From JALEFZ01 sp039817415 (lineage in GTDB: Bacteria; Bacteroidota; Bacteroidia; J057): a stretch of DNA of 64,000 nucleotides. A program made the position numbers and the translations under genes. The stretch is from assembly GCA_039817415.1 (NCBI GenBank), contig JBCBVV010000006.1, positions 137,996 through 201,995 on the forward strand, given 5' to 3'. Shown one piece after another: positions 17,608-26,403 of this stretch. Within the stretch, counting starts at the first letter, position 1, and every line of letters starts with the position of its first letter. Below the pieces are notes generated by a model. The model had not been told where the DNA came from and searched no databases. It saw only the letters and a program-made list of their open reading frames with translations.

Positions 17608-20150
17608 AAAGAGGCTTGCAGCTATTGATCGTGTTGATGTTAAGCTCCCTGCTAGGTTGGAGCCAATCAGCACCCAATCAAAATGAAGGAGAATCCTATT
17701 TGCTATCCGGTATCGATGTAGAAGGAGCTACCTTCTCCGACAAATCCCTTGTCATTTCCTTGACCGGACTAAAAGTAGGTGAAGTGGTAACAGTACCTGG
17801 ATTACAGATTTCTGATGCCATCAAGAGATTGTGGAAAGAAAATATCTTCTCGGATATTTCCATAAGAGCCGACAAAATCGTGGGCGATAAAATTTGGTTG
17901 GTCGTCGTGGTCAAGGAAAGACCAAGAATTTCTCAATTTTCCTTCCAGGGAATCAGCAAGTCTCAAGCAGACGAACTCAGAGAAAAAATCAACTTCATCC
18001 GAGGAACCATTCTGACTGACTCCAAAAAGCAAACGGCTAAACGAGTAATCAGAAACTTCTACGTTGAAAAAGGCTTTTACAACACCTCCGTAGATATTAT
18101 CGAAGAAATCGACAAGGTCTTGAGAAACGGTGTAGTAGTAAACATCAAGGTGAACAAGGGCAACCGCGTTCGCATTGAGGAAATTGTCCCTTCTGGTAAC
18201 ACAGCCTTTAACGATAAGAAATTCAAGAGAAAGCTTAAGAAGTTCCACCAAAAGACATGGTGGAGATTTTGGGCTAGATCAAAATACGTACCCAAGCAAT
18301 ACAGAGAAGCCAAAGACGAGTTGATGATGGCTTACCGTACTTTGGGTTACCGTGATGCCACCATTGAACGAGATACTGTTTACAAAACTGAAGACGGCTT
18401 CTTGAGAGTAGAGATTCAAATGGATGAAGGCCAGCAATACTTCCACAGAAATATTGAATGGTCAGGAAACTACAAATACGACGCATCCGTCCTTGGACAG
18501 GTTCTCTCCATCAAAAAGGGAGACATCTATTCTAAGGATAAAGTCGATGCCCGTCTGTTTGGAGATCCACAAGGCGGAGACGTGAGTTCGCTTTACCTAG
18601 ACAATGGATACTTATTCTTCAACCTTGAACCTGTAGAGGTAGCCATCGTAGGCGATTCAATCGACCTTGAGATGCGTGTTCGTGAAGGGCCCCAGGCCAG
18701 TATCCGCAAGGTGCCTATCGCAGGAAACACCAAAACCAGCGACTTTGTCGTAAGACGAGAACTACGCACCTCCCCTGGAGCTAAGTTCAGCCGCTCAGAT
18801 ATTATTCGTTCGCAACGTCAGGTACTAGCCCTAAACTATTTCGATCAGGAAAATATGGGCGTAAATCCTGCTCCTAACCCAACTACCGGAACAGTAGACA
18901 TTAATTATACACTTGAAGAAAGACCTTCCGACCAGCTTCAGTTGCAGGGAGGTTGGGGTCAGCCTGTTCGAGATGGTTCAGGTAGTGTTCTCTTCGGTGG
19001 ATTTGTAGGGACAGTTCAGCTTGCCTTTAACAACTTCGCCTCCAAGAGAATCCTTCAAGCAGACCAATGGAGACCTGTTCCTTCGGGGGATGGTCAGCGC
19101 GTAAGCTTGTCCTTCCAGATGAATGGCGCCAACTACAAGCAGTTTGCCTTCAACTTCATGGAGCCTTGGGTAGGAGGAAAAAGACCAAACTCTTTGGGGC
19201 TAAGTACATCGTACTTCGTAACCCAGTCTGTAAGAAACGGTCAAATTGTCTTCCGTAACTCTATCCTAAGTACATCTTTGGACTACGGTAGAAGACTAAA
19301 GTTCCCAGATGATTTCTTCACCTCAAGAACATCCATCGGATACAAATATTATGACATCCTGAATCCTGAAAACTGGTTCAACGGCTTTGAAGGAGAAGAA
19401 AGAGCATTTATCAACCTCTTCACCCTTCGCCAGTCAATTGACCGTTCTTCAGTGGATGCCCCAATTTACCCAAGATCAGGTTCTATCATGTCTCTGTCTG
19501 TAGAAGCCACTCCACCATACTCATTGTTTGATGGAATAGATAACTATAGCGACATCCCTGATACAAGAAAATACAACCTGCTGGAGTACCACAAATGGAG
19601 ATTTAACTCTAACTGGTTCTTCCGCCTTGTTGACAACTTGGTCTTGAGTGCCAAAGTGGAAGCGGGTTACCTTGGAGCTTACAACCCACAGTATGGTCTT
19701 CCTCCATTTGAGAGATTCTACCTCGGTGGAGCTGGTATTGGAGCCCTTGGGTTCGCAGGCTTTGATGGAAAGGAATACATCGCTTTGAGAGGATATGAGG
19801 ACCAGAGCTTGAACAACGCTGATGTTCCCAATCAGCAAAACCAAGGGGATGGATATCCTATCTACAACAGAATGGTATTAGAGTTCCGCTATCCTATTTC
19901 TTTGAATCAGTCGGCTCCTGTATGGGTACAAGCCTTCTTGGAAGGAGGGAATGGATACGAGACCTTTAGAGAATATAATCCCTTCAACCTGAGACGCTCA
20001 GCCGGTGTAGGTTTAAGAGCCATGCTTCCTATGGTGGGTCTGTTAGGACTTGACTGGGCTTGGGGCTTTGACCGCGCGAATGACCTTCCTGGTCCAGATC
20101 CAGGCATCAGTGGTAGCCAGTTTCACTTCATCATTGGACAGAATTTCTAG
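17604..20150 (+). CDS. bamA: Outer-membrane assembly factor BamA
   Basis: 848 residues with signal peptide (MKRGLQLLIVLMLSSLLGWSQS). Five POTRA repeats occupy about 30-430 (for example ITLTGLKVGEVV-like and IRKVPIAGNTKTSDFVVRRELRT). The C-terminal 16-stranded barrel is of the Omp85 family, with the conserved loop segment GGAGIGALGFAGFDGKEYIALRGYED and end FHFIIGQNF with terminal Phe. It folds and inserts barrel proteins in the outer membrane. It sits in the conserved order uppS-bamA-ompH-ompH and is followed by an intrinsic terminator, so the two ompH genes may be separately expressed. Confidence 0.95.
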   Translation: MKRGLQLLIVLMLSSLLGWSQSAPNQNEGESYLLSGIDVEGATFSDKSLVISLTGLKVGEVVTVPGLQISDAIKRLWKENIFSDISIRADKIVGDKIWLVVVVKERPRISQFSFQGISKSQADELREKINFIRGTILTDSKKQTAKRVIRNFYVEKGFYNTSVDIIEEIDKVLRNGVVVNIKVNKGNRVRIEEIVPSGNTAFNDKKFKRKLKKFHQKTWWRFWARSKYVPKQYREAKDELMMAYRTLGYRDATIERDTVYKTEDGFLRVEIQMDEGQQYFHRNIEWSGNYKYDASVLGQVLSIKKGDIYSKDKVDARLFGDPQGGDVSSLYLDNGYLFFNLEPVEVAIVGDSIDLEMRVREGPQASIRKVPIAGNTKTSDFVVRRELRTSPGAKFSRSDIIRSQRQVLALNYFDQENMGVNPAPNPTTGTVDINYTLEERPSDQLQLQGGWGQPVRDGSGSVLFGGFVGTVQLAFNNFASKRILQADQWRPVPSGDGQRVSLSFQMNGANYKQFAFNFMEPWVGGKRPNSLGLSTSYFVTQSVRNGQIVFRNSILSTSLDYGRRLKFPDDFFTSRTSIGYKYYDILNPENWFNGFEGEERAFINLFTLRQSIDRSSVDAPIYPRSGSIMSLSVEATPPYSLFDGIDNYSDIPDTRKYNLLEYHKWRFNSNWFFRLVDNLVLSAKVEAGYLGAYNPQYGLPPFERFYLGGAGIGALGFAGFDGKEYIALRGYEDQSLNNADVPNQQNQGDGYPIYNRMVLEFRYPISLNQSAPVWVQAFLEGGNGYETFREYNPFNLRRSAGVGLRAMLPMVGLLGLDWAWGFDRANDLPGPDPGISGSQFHFIIGQNF

Positions 20151-20181
20151 GATGGGGTAGAAAAAAATGATACTTTTTTCA

Positions 20182-20219
20182 AGAACGATCTTCTTAACTT
20201 AGAGGATCGTTCTTTTTTT
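20182..20219 (+). terminator. Intrinsic terminator after bamA
   Basis: 9-bp stem (AGAACGATC 20182-20190 with GATCGTTCT 20205-20213) followed by a T run to 20219. Confidence 0.85.
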
Positions 20220-20266
20220 GTCCCTTCAAATGAATAAGCGTGTCATTTAAATTTTCATGTACGCTT

Positions 20267-20274
20267 TATTTTTG
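20267..20274 (+). promoter_or_regulatory. Bacteroidota -7 element of the first ompH gene
   Basis: TATTTTTG matches TAnnTTTG and lies just after the bamA terminator, 82 bases before the ompH ATG, which supports separate transcription. Confidence 0.5.
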
Positions 20275-20355
20275 CAAGAAAAGCAGTATGATAGGGAGCA
20301 AAGGAAGAAAAGCCTTTCCCATATTTCAGAATCAATTGAGAACAATCCTAATAAC

Positions 20356-20889
20356 ATGAAAAAATCAATTGCACTTAGCATTGCCCTTTTATTTGGCCTA
20401 GGGGGCCTATTTGCCCAAGCCCAAAAAATCGGATACGTAGATACCAACCTTATCCTCGAAAAAATAGATGAGTACAGCCGTGCCCAGCAGGAAATTGATC
20501 GTATTTCGAAGCAGTGGCAGGATGAGTTGGAAAAGAAATACTCTGCTATTGAGGACCTTTACGCCAATTACCAAGCACAAGAAGTCCTGCTTTCTGAAGA
20601 TGTAAAACGCCAGCGTCAGGAGGAGATTTTTCAGACAGAGAGAGAAGCTAAAGAGTTCAGAGAGAAGAAGTTTGGATATGAAGGCGAACTATTTCAGCTA
20701 CAGGAAGCAAGGGTTAAGCCTATTCAGGATAAAGTATTCAAAGCGGTAGAAAAAATAGCCGACAGAAAACGTTATGCCTTTGTCTTTGACAAGTCTGGAG
20801 AGGTAACCTGGTTGTTTACCAATGCACAGTATGACCTGACTGATGAGGTGCTAGAGGAGATGGGAGTCAAGAAGGAAGGAAATAACTAA
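20356..20889 (+). CDS. OmpH/Skp family periplasmic chaperone, copy 1
   Basis: 177 residues from the ATG at 20356, which begins the signal peptide (MKKSIALSIALLFGLGGLFAQA); an upstream in-frame ATG at 20257 overlaps the promoter. The mature part starts QKIGYVDTNLILEKI, followed by a long charged coiled coil (about 40-140) and a C-terminal strand segment (YAFVFDKSGEVTWLF). Skp-like trimers hold unfolded outer-membrane proteins for BamA, which is encoded just upstream. Tandem duplicate of the next gene, as usual in this phylum. Confidence 0.9.
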   Translation: MKKSIALSIALLFGLGGLFAQAQKIGYVDTNLILEKIDEYSRAQQEIDRISKQWQDELEKKYSAIEDLYANYQAQEVLLSEDVKRQRQEEIFQTEREAKEFREKKFGYEGELFQLQEARVKPIQDKVFKAVEKIADRKRYAFVFDKSGEVTWLFTNAQYDLTDEVLEEMGVKKEGNN

Positions 20890-20919
20890 TTGTACTGATT
20901 TTCAGGCGATTTAAATAGA

Positions 20920-20966
20920 ATAAAGTATGAGATCTGAGCAATTCAGGCCTCATACTTTATATTTTT
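20920..20966 (+). terminator. Intrinsic terminator between the two ompH genes
   Basis: 12-bp stem (ATAAAGTATGAG 20920-20931 with CTCATACTTTAT 20949-20960), then ATTTTT. Confidence 0.8.
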
Positions 20967-21025
20967 CATAACAAACCTTAAGAGTTTATTAAGACTATGC
21001 GGAAGGAGGGACGAATTAATTTTTG

Positions 21026-21033
21026 TACTTTTG
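21026..21033 (+). promoter_or_regulatory. Bacteroidota -7 element of the second ompH gene
   Basis: TACTTTTG matches TAnnTTTG, 39 bases before the ATG at 21072 and just after a terminator. No good -33 element. Confidence 0.45.
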
Positions 21034-21071
21034 AAGCACGATTTATTCAACGAATGAGCAATTTTAAAACA

Positions 21072-21635
21072 ATGAACGTTAAACAACTATTTGTGGCCCT
21101 GATCCTAACTGTAGGAATGGTATTCAGTGCCCAGGCCCAAGTAAAACTCGGATATGCCAATATTGAGGGGTTGATCGCATTTTTACCTGCGACCAAGAGC
21201 ATGAATCAGCAATTGGCTACATATGAGAAGAAACTGGCAGAAGGGCTTCAGCCTCGTCAGCAGATGATTCAAACACTATATGCAGAATATCAGGAAATGG
21301 GAGCAAAATTCCAGTCCGGAGATGGTAGTGTGACCGAAGCTATGCTACAGGAGAAGCAAAAGAAAATAGTAGATCTGGAAAAAGAACTTCAAACCAAAGG
21401 AGCTGAGGCACAGCAAAGATTGCTAACTAAGCGTCAGGACCTAATGGATCCCATCTTGAACCAGGTAAGAGGCGAGTTGGAAAAACTGGCTACTGAGAAA
21501 GGATATACCTACATCTTCAACGCTGTTGACGGTTCTGGAACTTCTATCATCCTTCACGGACCTGAGTCTGACAACCTTACAAAAGAGCTTGCAGCACGTC
21601 TTGGAATCGATCTTCCTGAAGAAGCAGGAAACTAA
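21072..21635 (+). CDS. OmpH/Skp family periplasmic chaperone, copy 2
   Basis: 187 residues from ATG 21072, chosen for the signal peptide (MNVKQLFVALILTVGMVFSAQA); ATG 21054 is an alternative. The mature protein begins QVKLGYANIEGLIAFLPATK, then a coiled coil (about 45-135) and YTYIFNAVDGSGTSIILHG. Same role as copy 1. It ends in a strong terminator at 21664. Confidence 0.9.
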   Translation: MNVKQLFVALILTVGMVFSAQAQVKLGYANIEGLIAFLPATKSMNQQLATYEKKLAEGLQPRQQMIQTLYAEYQEMGAKFQSGDGSVTEAMLQEKQKKIVDLEKELQTKGAEAQQRLLTKRQDLMDPILNQVRGELEKLATEKGYTYIFNAVDGSGTSIILHGPESDNLTKELAARLGIDLPEEAGN

Positions 21636-21663
21636 TTCCCAAAAATTTATCTATCTTATTTAC

Positions 21664-21694
21664 AGACTGTTCCATTTTGGAACAGTCTTTTTTA
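21664..21694 (+). terminator. Intrinsic terminator after the second ompH gene
   Basis: 11-bp stem (AGACTGTTCCA with TGGAACAGTCT, 21664-21688), TTT loop, then T6. Confidence 0.9.
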
Positions 21695-21793
21695 TGTTTT
21701 AGAGGCGAAAGGGATTTGCCTATTCTGAAAAAAAATTCCTTTGCATATTCCTTACCTTAATCCCAAACGACTAACAATAACACATTCACTAGC

Positions 21794-22669
21794 ATGTTCA
21801 TTCCTTTTTCCAATATAAAATTCCTTGTAGGGCTCTTGTTTTTTGTAACAGGAATCGGCGTTTCTCATGCGCAGTACTACGGAATGGCGACCGAGGTGGA
21901 AGAAACCTGGGCAATTGGAATTCGAGTGGGAACCGGCTGGGTCCAAGGTGATATCGCCGCTAATATCCCCAGTTTTGATGGAGGAATCTATGCCCAAAAG
22001 TTCCTACAAAGAGGACTTGACCTGAGATTTGGTGTTAATATTGGACAGTATTCTGGACAGGATTTTACCCCCTCTACAGGTTTCGAAATGAATCCTGTCC
22101 TCAATGGAGGTGCTGATACTGTGAATTTTTACTCCCAAGGTTCAGCCTTTTTCCAAAACTATCGGATGCAGTGGATGGATGGTTTTTTACAGCTCAAGCT
22201 CAACTTCAACCGCCTCTTTACCCAATACGGAAATGAAAACTGGGATCTTTATGGCTTGGCAGGGATTGGAGGCGTTTTTTACCAAACCTATATGGATGCC
22301 TTTGATGCAAATGGGAGACCGTATGAATACTCAGGGCTGGTAACCGATGTGAGCGAAAGGCCAGAGGTGTTAGAAGCGCTTGCGATTATTCAGGATGGGG
22401 AGTTTGAAACAAGAGCCGAAAGAGATTTTATCAACTCCACCAATTATCGTGGTTTCGTGGTCAACACACAATGGCTAACAGGCGTAGGTGTGAGATTTCC
22501 CATCACTGGAATCCTATCCCTAGGGCTTCAAGCAGACTATATCTTCATGGGCGATGATCTCCTTGATGGACAGCAGTGGACCAATGAATCCAATGGTACT
22601 ACTCCCACAGCGACTAGTTCAAACGACCGCATGATCAGGATAGGCCTACATATTGATGCGAAGTTTTAA
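21794..22669 (+). CDS. Outer-membrane beta-barrel protein of the DUF6089-like type
   Basis: 291 residues with signal peptide (cleavage near SHAQ). The mature part has GIRVGTGWVQGDI..., LDLRFGVNIGQYSG, LQLKLNFNRLF, WDLYGLAGIGG and GLQADYIFM strands, and ends IGLHIDAKF with a terminal aromatic. Function unknown; the relative at 25458 shares the GxGxxYxQGDI opening and the overall plan. It is convergent with the reductase gene: the two stop codons overlap by four bases. Confidence 0.7.
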   Translation: MFIPFSNIKFLVGLLFFVTGIGVSHAQYYGMATEVEETWAIGIRVGTGWVQGDIAANIPSFDGGIYAQKFLQRGLDLRFGVNIGQYSGQDFTPSTGFEMNPVLNGGADTVNFYSQGSAFFQNYRMQWMDGFLQLKLNFNRLFTQYGNENWDLYGLAGIGGVFYQTYMDAFDANGRPYEYSGLVTDVSERPEVLEALAIIQDGEFETRAERDFINSTNYRGFVVNTQWLTGVGVRFPITGILSLGLQADYIFMGDDLLDGQQWTNESNGTTPTATSSNDRMIRIGLHIDAKF

Positions 22670-23724
22670 TCAAATTCTATTTCTAAATCTCCAGAGGTAG
22701 GATAGGCCTGACAAGTAAGGATATAACCTTCTTCAATCTCCTCATCGCTCAGCCCAACAATGGGTTCCATGTAGGCAGTTCCCTGTTTCACCTTGGCCTT
22801 GCAACTCACACACAAGCCTGCTCGGCAAGCATAAGGTGGATTCAAAGAATGTCTAATCGTAGCAGCCAACAAGGTCTCATCAGCCTTTACCTCAATCTCA
22901 TGATCCTCCTCATAGAGTCTTATCTTAACCTGCTGGTCTTCAAGGGGCGGCTTAGTCGGTAACAGACTTTCTTCTTGCTCCTCCACTTCTTCTTTTTCTG
23001 GCAGGACAAAGTATTCCATATGAATATCCTTGGGATGAACTGCATGTTTGTCCAAGGCATCATATACCTCCGCCATCATAGGAGAAGGCCCGCAGATATA
23101 ATATTGCTTCCTGAATTCATCCTGCATAAACAGCTCAAGAACCTGTCTATAAACAAATTCCATATCCACACGGCCGCCTTTTTCTCTCCCTTCCTCCTTA
23201 CTCAATCGGTGAATGACCTTTAACCTAATTGGATAGTCCTGTTGTAATTGATCTAAGGCAGCCTTAAACATGATATCCTCCTGCCTTCTGTTGCCATACC
23301 ACAAGGTCAACTGACTAAGAGGCTCCTGATGCAAGACCTCCTTGATGATAGAAATCATAGGAGTAATCCCGGAGCCCGCAGCAAACATCAGATAATGACG
23401 ACTCCGCGTAAGATCTGGCTCAATTCTGAATGAACCTTGAGGGGGAAGGGCTTCAATCTTATCTCCTTTTTGAAGTCGATCGGCAATATAATTAGACACC
23501 AATCCACCCTCCACACGCTTTATGCTAATGGCCATTTGCCCGTCCACCGAGGGTGCCGAACTCAAAGAATAGGCTCTACGAACCTCCTCGCCCTCTATCG
23601 TCAGGATTAAGGTCAAATATTGTCCCGCTAAATAGGTAGGATTCTCTCCCTCATCGGTTGAAAGTAATAAGGTGTAACTATTGTGAGTTTCCTGAAGGAT
23701 ATCATCTATACTAAGTCTGAGCAC
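22666..23724 (-). CDS. Ferredoxin-NADP reductase-like flavoprotein with C-terminal 2Fe-2S domain
   Basis: 352 residues in three modules. FAD domain: RRAYSLSSAP (about 50). NAD(P)H domain: YLMFAAGSGITPMISI (about 110-125) and YYICGPSPMMAEV. An acidic linker (EEVEEQEE) leads to a plant-type ferredoxin domain with cysteines in YACRAGLCVSC (about 300-308) and LTCQAYP (about 338). This order is that of PaaK/Hmp-like oxidoreductases, which pass electrons from NAD(P)H to an oxygenase or hydroxylase. No oxygenase is adjacent, so the acceptor is unknown. Confidence 0.85.
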   Translation of the reverse strand: MLRLSIDDILQETHNSYTLLLSTDEGENPTYLAGQYLTLILTIEGEEVRRAYSLSSAPSVDGQMAISIKRVEGGLVSNYIADRLQKGDKIEALPPQGSFRIEPDLTRSRHYLMFAAGSGITPMISIIKEVLHQEPLSQLTLWYGNRRQEDIMFKAALDQLQQDYPIRLKVIHRLSKEEGREKGGRVDMEFVYRQVLELFMQDEFRKQYYICGPSPMMAEVYDALDKHAVHPKDIHMEYFVLPEKEEVEEQEESLLPTKPPLEDQQVKIRLYEEDHEIEVKADETLLAATIRHSLNPPYACRAGLCVSCKAKVKQGTAYMEPIVGLSDEEIEEGYILTCQAYPTSGDLEIEFD

Positions 23725-23908
23725 TATTTTTCTATTTTGATGTTAATAGCATAAACCACTTGCATTTCCATTTGTTGTGATTGCGAAAAGTGATGTAATT
23801 GAAGTTGATAAAATTCAGTTCGCAACTTAAGAATTATCACCCGATCCACCTGTCCGCCTAAAAATGTATATCGTACAATAAAGCAAACATCAACTAATAG
23901 TATAATAT

Positions 23909-25219
23909 ATGAAAGCCATCATTCCACAGTCTGATTTACCTCGTGTTGTTATCATTGGTGGGGGCTTTGCAGGCATCAACCTGGCAAAGGGCCTAAAGAA
24001 CTTGCCCTATCAGGTCGTGATGATAGATAAACATAATTACCACACCTTCCAGCCTCTGCTGTACCAGGTAGCTTCTGGTGGATTGGAGCCTGATTCTATC
24101 GCTTTTCCATTGAGAAAAGTATTCGCTAAGCAAAAAAACTTTAGCTTCAGATGGGCTGAGGTAGAACAAATAAATCCGACAGAAAAGTGCATCAACACTT
24201 CTATCGGAACCATCAGTTATGACTACTTGGTCGTAGCTACGGGTAGTACCACCAACTTTTTTGGCAATGAGCAAATAGAAGAGAATGCAGCAGGGATGAA
24301 AACCATTCCAGAATCTCTTGACCTAAGATCTATTATCCTACAGAATTTTGAGCATGCTCATGACTATACTGATGTAGAAGATCAAGACAAGCTGATGGGA
24401 TTTGTCGCTGTAGGAGGAGGGCCAACTGGTGTGGAAACCGCTGGTGCACTAGCTGAATTGAAAAACCATGTTCTCCCTAAAGACTATCCAGAATTAGACC
24501 TGAGTCTCATGGATATCCACTTGGTTGAAGCGGGGGACCGCCTGCTGAAAGGAATGTCCGAAAAATCCAGTAAGGATGCCCTAGCCTCTTTGGAAAAACT
24601 CGGGGTCCATGTCCACCTCAATACCTTGGTTACGAGTTTCGATGGAGAAAAAGTAAAGATGAAAAGTGGGGAGACCATTGACGCAACCACTGTAATCTGG
24701 GCCGCTGGGGTAAAAGGAGCTAGTGTAGATGGTCTTGAAAATGCTATCGTCCCTCGTGGAAATAGACTCAAAGTAGATGCCTTTAACCAGGTAGAAGGAT
24801 ACAAAGATATTTTTGCGCTGGGCGATATAGCCTTCATGCAAACTGAAGATTATCCTCATGGACATCCCATGGTTGCCCAGGTTGCTATTCAGATGGGTAA
24901 GAATTTGAGTAAAAATCTTCCCCTTATCCAAAAAGGAGCACCTTTGAAACCCTTTGTTTACAAAGACCTAGGGTCAATGGCGACTATTGGACGCAACAAA
25001 GCCGTTTTAGACATGGGTAAGCTTCATTTAAGAGGTTTTCTCGCCTGGGCAGGTTGGATGTTTGTCCATATTTTGAACCTTATCGGCTTCCGAAATAAGG
25101 TCGTAGTTTTCATCAACTGGGTGTGGAGTTATTTCACATACGACAAGGCGACAAGGCTGATCATCAGACCTTTCAAGAAGAAGCAAAAGATAGAATCGCA
25201 GGAAGCGGCCGTAAATTAA
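23909..25219 (+). CDS. ndh: Type II NADH dehydrogenase (NDH-2)
   Basis: 436 residues. FAD-binding VVIIGGGFAGINLAKGL at the N-terminus, active-site region HTFQPLLYQVASGGLEPDSIAFPLR, NADH-binding FVAVGGGPTGVETAGALAEL (about 168-187), and FAD site DIFALGDIAFM (about 300). The C-terminal amphipathic/hydrophobic part (GFLAWAGWMFVHILNLIGF) attaches it to the inner membrane. Transfers electrons from NADH to quinone without proton pumping. It is divergent from the flavin/iron-sulfur reductase and followed by a terminator. Confidence 0.9.
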   Translation: MKAIIPQSDLPRVVIIGGGFAGINLAKGLKNLPYQVVMIDKHNYHTFQPLLYQVASGGLEPDSIAFPLRKVFAKQKNFSFRWAEVEQINPTEKCINTSIGTISYDYLVVATGSTTNFFGNEQIEENAAGMKTIPESLDLRSIILQNFEHAHDYTDVEDQDKLMGFVAVGGGPTGVETAGALAELKNHVLPKDYPELDLSLMDIHLVEAGDRLLKGMSEKSSKDALASLEKLGVHVHLNTLVTSFDGEKVKMKSGETIDATTVIWAAGVKGASVDGLENAIVPRGNRLKVDAFNQVEGYKDIFALGDIAFMQTEDYPHGHPMVAQVAIQMGKNLSKNLPLIQKGAPLKPFVYKDLGSMATIGRNKAVLDMGKLHLRGFLAWAGWMFVHILNLIGFRNKVVVFINWVWSYFTYDKATRLIIRPFKKKQKIESQEAAVN

Positions 25220-25242
25220 ATGAGATTGAGACCATATCAAAC

Positions 25243-25274
25243 ATGAGGAATTCCATCGGGGTTCCTCATTTTTA
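25243..25274 (+). terminator. Intrinsic terminator after ndh
   Basis: 8-bp stem (ATGAGGAA 25243-25250 with TTCCTCAT 25262-25269), then TTTTTA. Confidence 0.8.
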
Positions 25275-25457
25275 TACCTGAAAAGGAGGGAATTTTCTTT
25301 TTAATACCTAATAATACTAGGGAAAGAAAAAAGGCTAACTTACTACAGGAAAGTGAATTTTTTTTCTTACTTCTGTATTACAGCTAAGGAGTACTAAATT
25401 TTAAGCCCTTGGCTACATAAGAACCGATCGATCTGCCAATACTGACGACATATTTAT

Positions 25458-26321
25458 ATGAAATTCTTGAATTCTATTGGAGGACAAACAATCTGGCTAT
25501 CTGTTTTATTTTGCCTGCTTATTTCCCTTCCAGCAGGAGAAGTAATGGGACAACGTGCTATCAAGCTCGCGCTAGGGAGTGGAACAACTTATTATCAAGG
25601 TGACATTACAGACGGCTTTGACAATAGTCTCTATCGCCCCACCATCAGCTTTAGTGTAGCCAACTACGTAGGCCCTTATGTTTCATTTAGAGGTGAAATT
25701 ACCCAAGGATGGATTGGTGCTGCAGACTCTTTAGTAACTGATCCAATTCGCAATCAGAGAAATCTTTCGTTTAGAAGCCCTATCACTGATTTCTCCTTCC
25801 AATTGGTCGTAGACTTTTTAGAAGATCGCTCCATCAACAAGGCCTATGGCCGTTCGACCCACTTTACTCCCTACGGATTTGTAGGATTTGGAGGTTTTTT
25901 CATGAATCCACAAGGCCTGTTTCAAGGTGTCTGGTATGACCTTCATAGCCTCGGTACGGAAGGACAGTATCTCGTAGGGTCTACCATAGAACCATATTCA
26001 AAATTCCAACTGAATGTTCCTTTCGGGCTGGGAATTGAATATAGAGCCACCAAGCATTGGGGCTTCCAGGTGGAAGCCAGTTATCGTTACACGTTTACCG
26101 ATTACATTGATGACGTAAGTACAGTGTATCCAAGTCAGGAACTGCTGAGAGACCAAAATCCAATTGCAGCCTTCTTTGCCAATCCATCTAGTAATCCAGA
26201 CTTATTTATAGATGGTTCCCCAAGAGGTAATCCAAGATTATTGGACGCATACTTTTTCGCCAATGTCAAATTGGTATACTTCTTCGAAGAAGTCTCTCGC
26301 TACTCAAGATGCTTCAGATAG
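25458..26321 (+). CDS. DUF6089-like outer-membrane protein
   Basis: 287 residues with signal peptide (cleavage near VMGQ). The GSGTTYYQGDITDGF opening, YVSFRGEITQGWIGA, YGFVGFGGFFMNPQG and GIEYRATKHWGFQVEASYRYTFTDYIDDVST segments match the DUF6089 plan (beta barrel with a D-Y-x-D-D-V-S turn). Function unknown; in many Bacteroidota a DUF6089 gene is part of the uppS-bamA cluster, whereas here it lies 5 kb away. Single gene, ended by a bidirectional terminator. Confidence 0.75.
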   Translation: MKFLNSIGGQTIWLSVLFCLLISLPAGEVMGQRAIKLALGSGTTYYQGDITDGFDNSLYRPTISFSVANYVGPYVSFRGEITQGWIGAADSLVTDPIRNQRNLSFRSPITDFSFQLVVDFLEDRSINKAYGRSTHFTPYGFVGFGGFFMNPQGLFQGVWYDLHSLGTEGQYLVGSTIEPYSKFQLNVPFGLGIEYRATKHWGFQVEASYRYTFTDYIDDVSTVYPSQELLRDQNPIAAFFANPSSNPDLFIDGSPRGNPRLLDAYFFANVKLVYFFEEVSRYSRCFR

Positions 26322-26349
26322 TATTGAATGAGTTTCAACTATAAAATTG

Positions 26350-26384
26350 AATGGCCATTCCTTGTTGGGGAATGGCCATTTTTA
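26350..26384. terminator. Bidirectional terminator
   Basis: 12-bp stem (AATGGCCATTCC 26350-26361 with GGAATGGCCATT 26369-26380), followed by TTT on the plus strand; between convergent genes. The minus-strand U-run is weak. Confidence 0.8.
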
Positions 26385-26403
26385 TGTTAGATAGTTCGTT
26401 TCT

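Noticed and set aside
17802..18251. 149-codon minus-strand frame
   Set aside because: Antisense to the POTRA domains of bamA.
21716..21744. Possible promoter before the barrel gene at 21794 (TTG, 18 bases, TTCCTTTG)
   Set aside because: The -7 element lacks the TA of TAnnTTTG, so the match is too weak to call.
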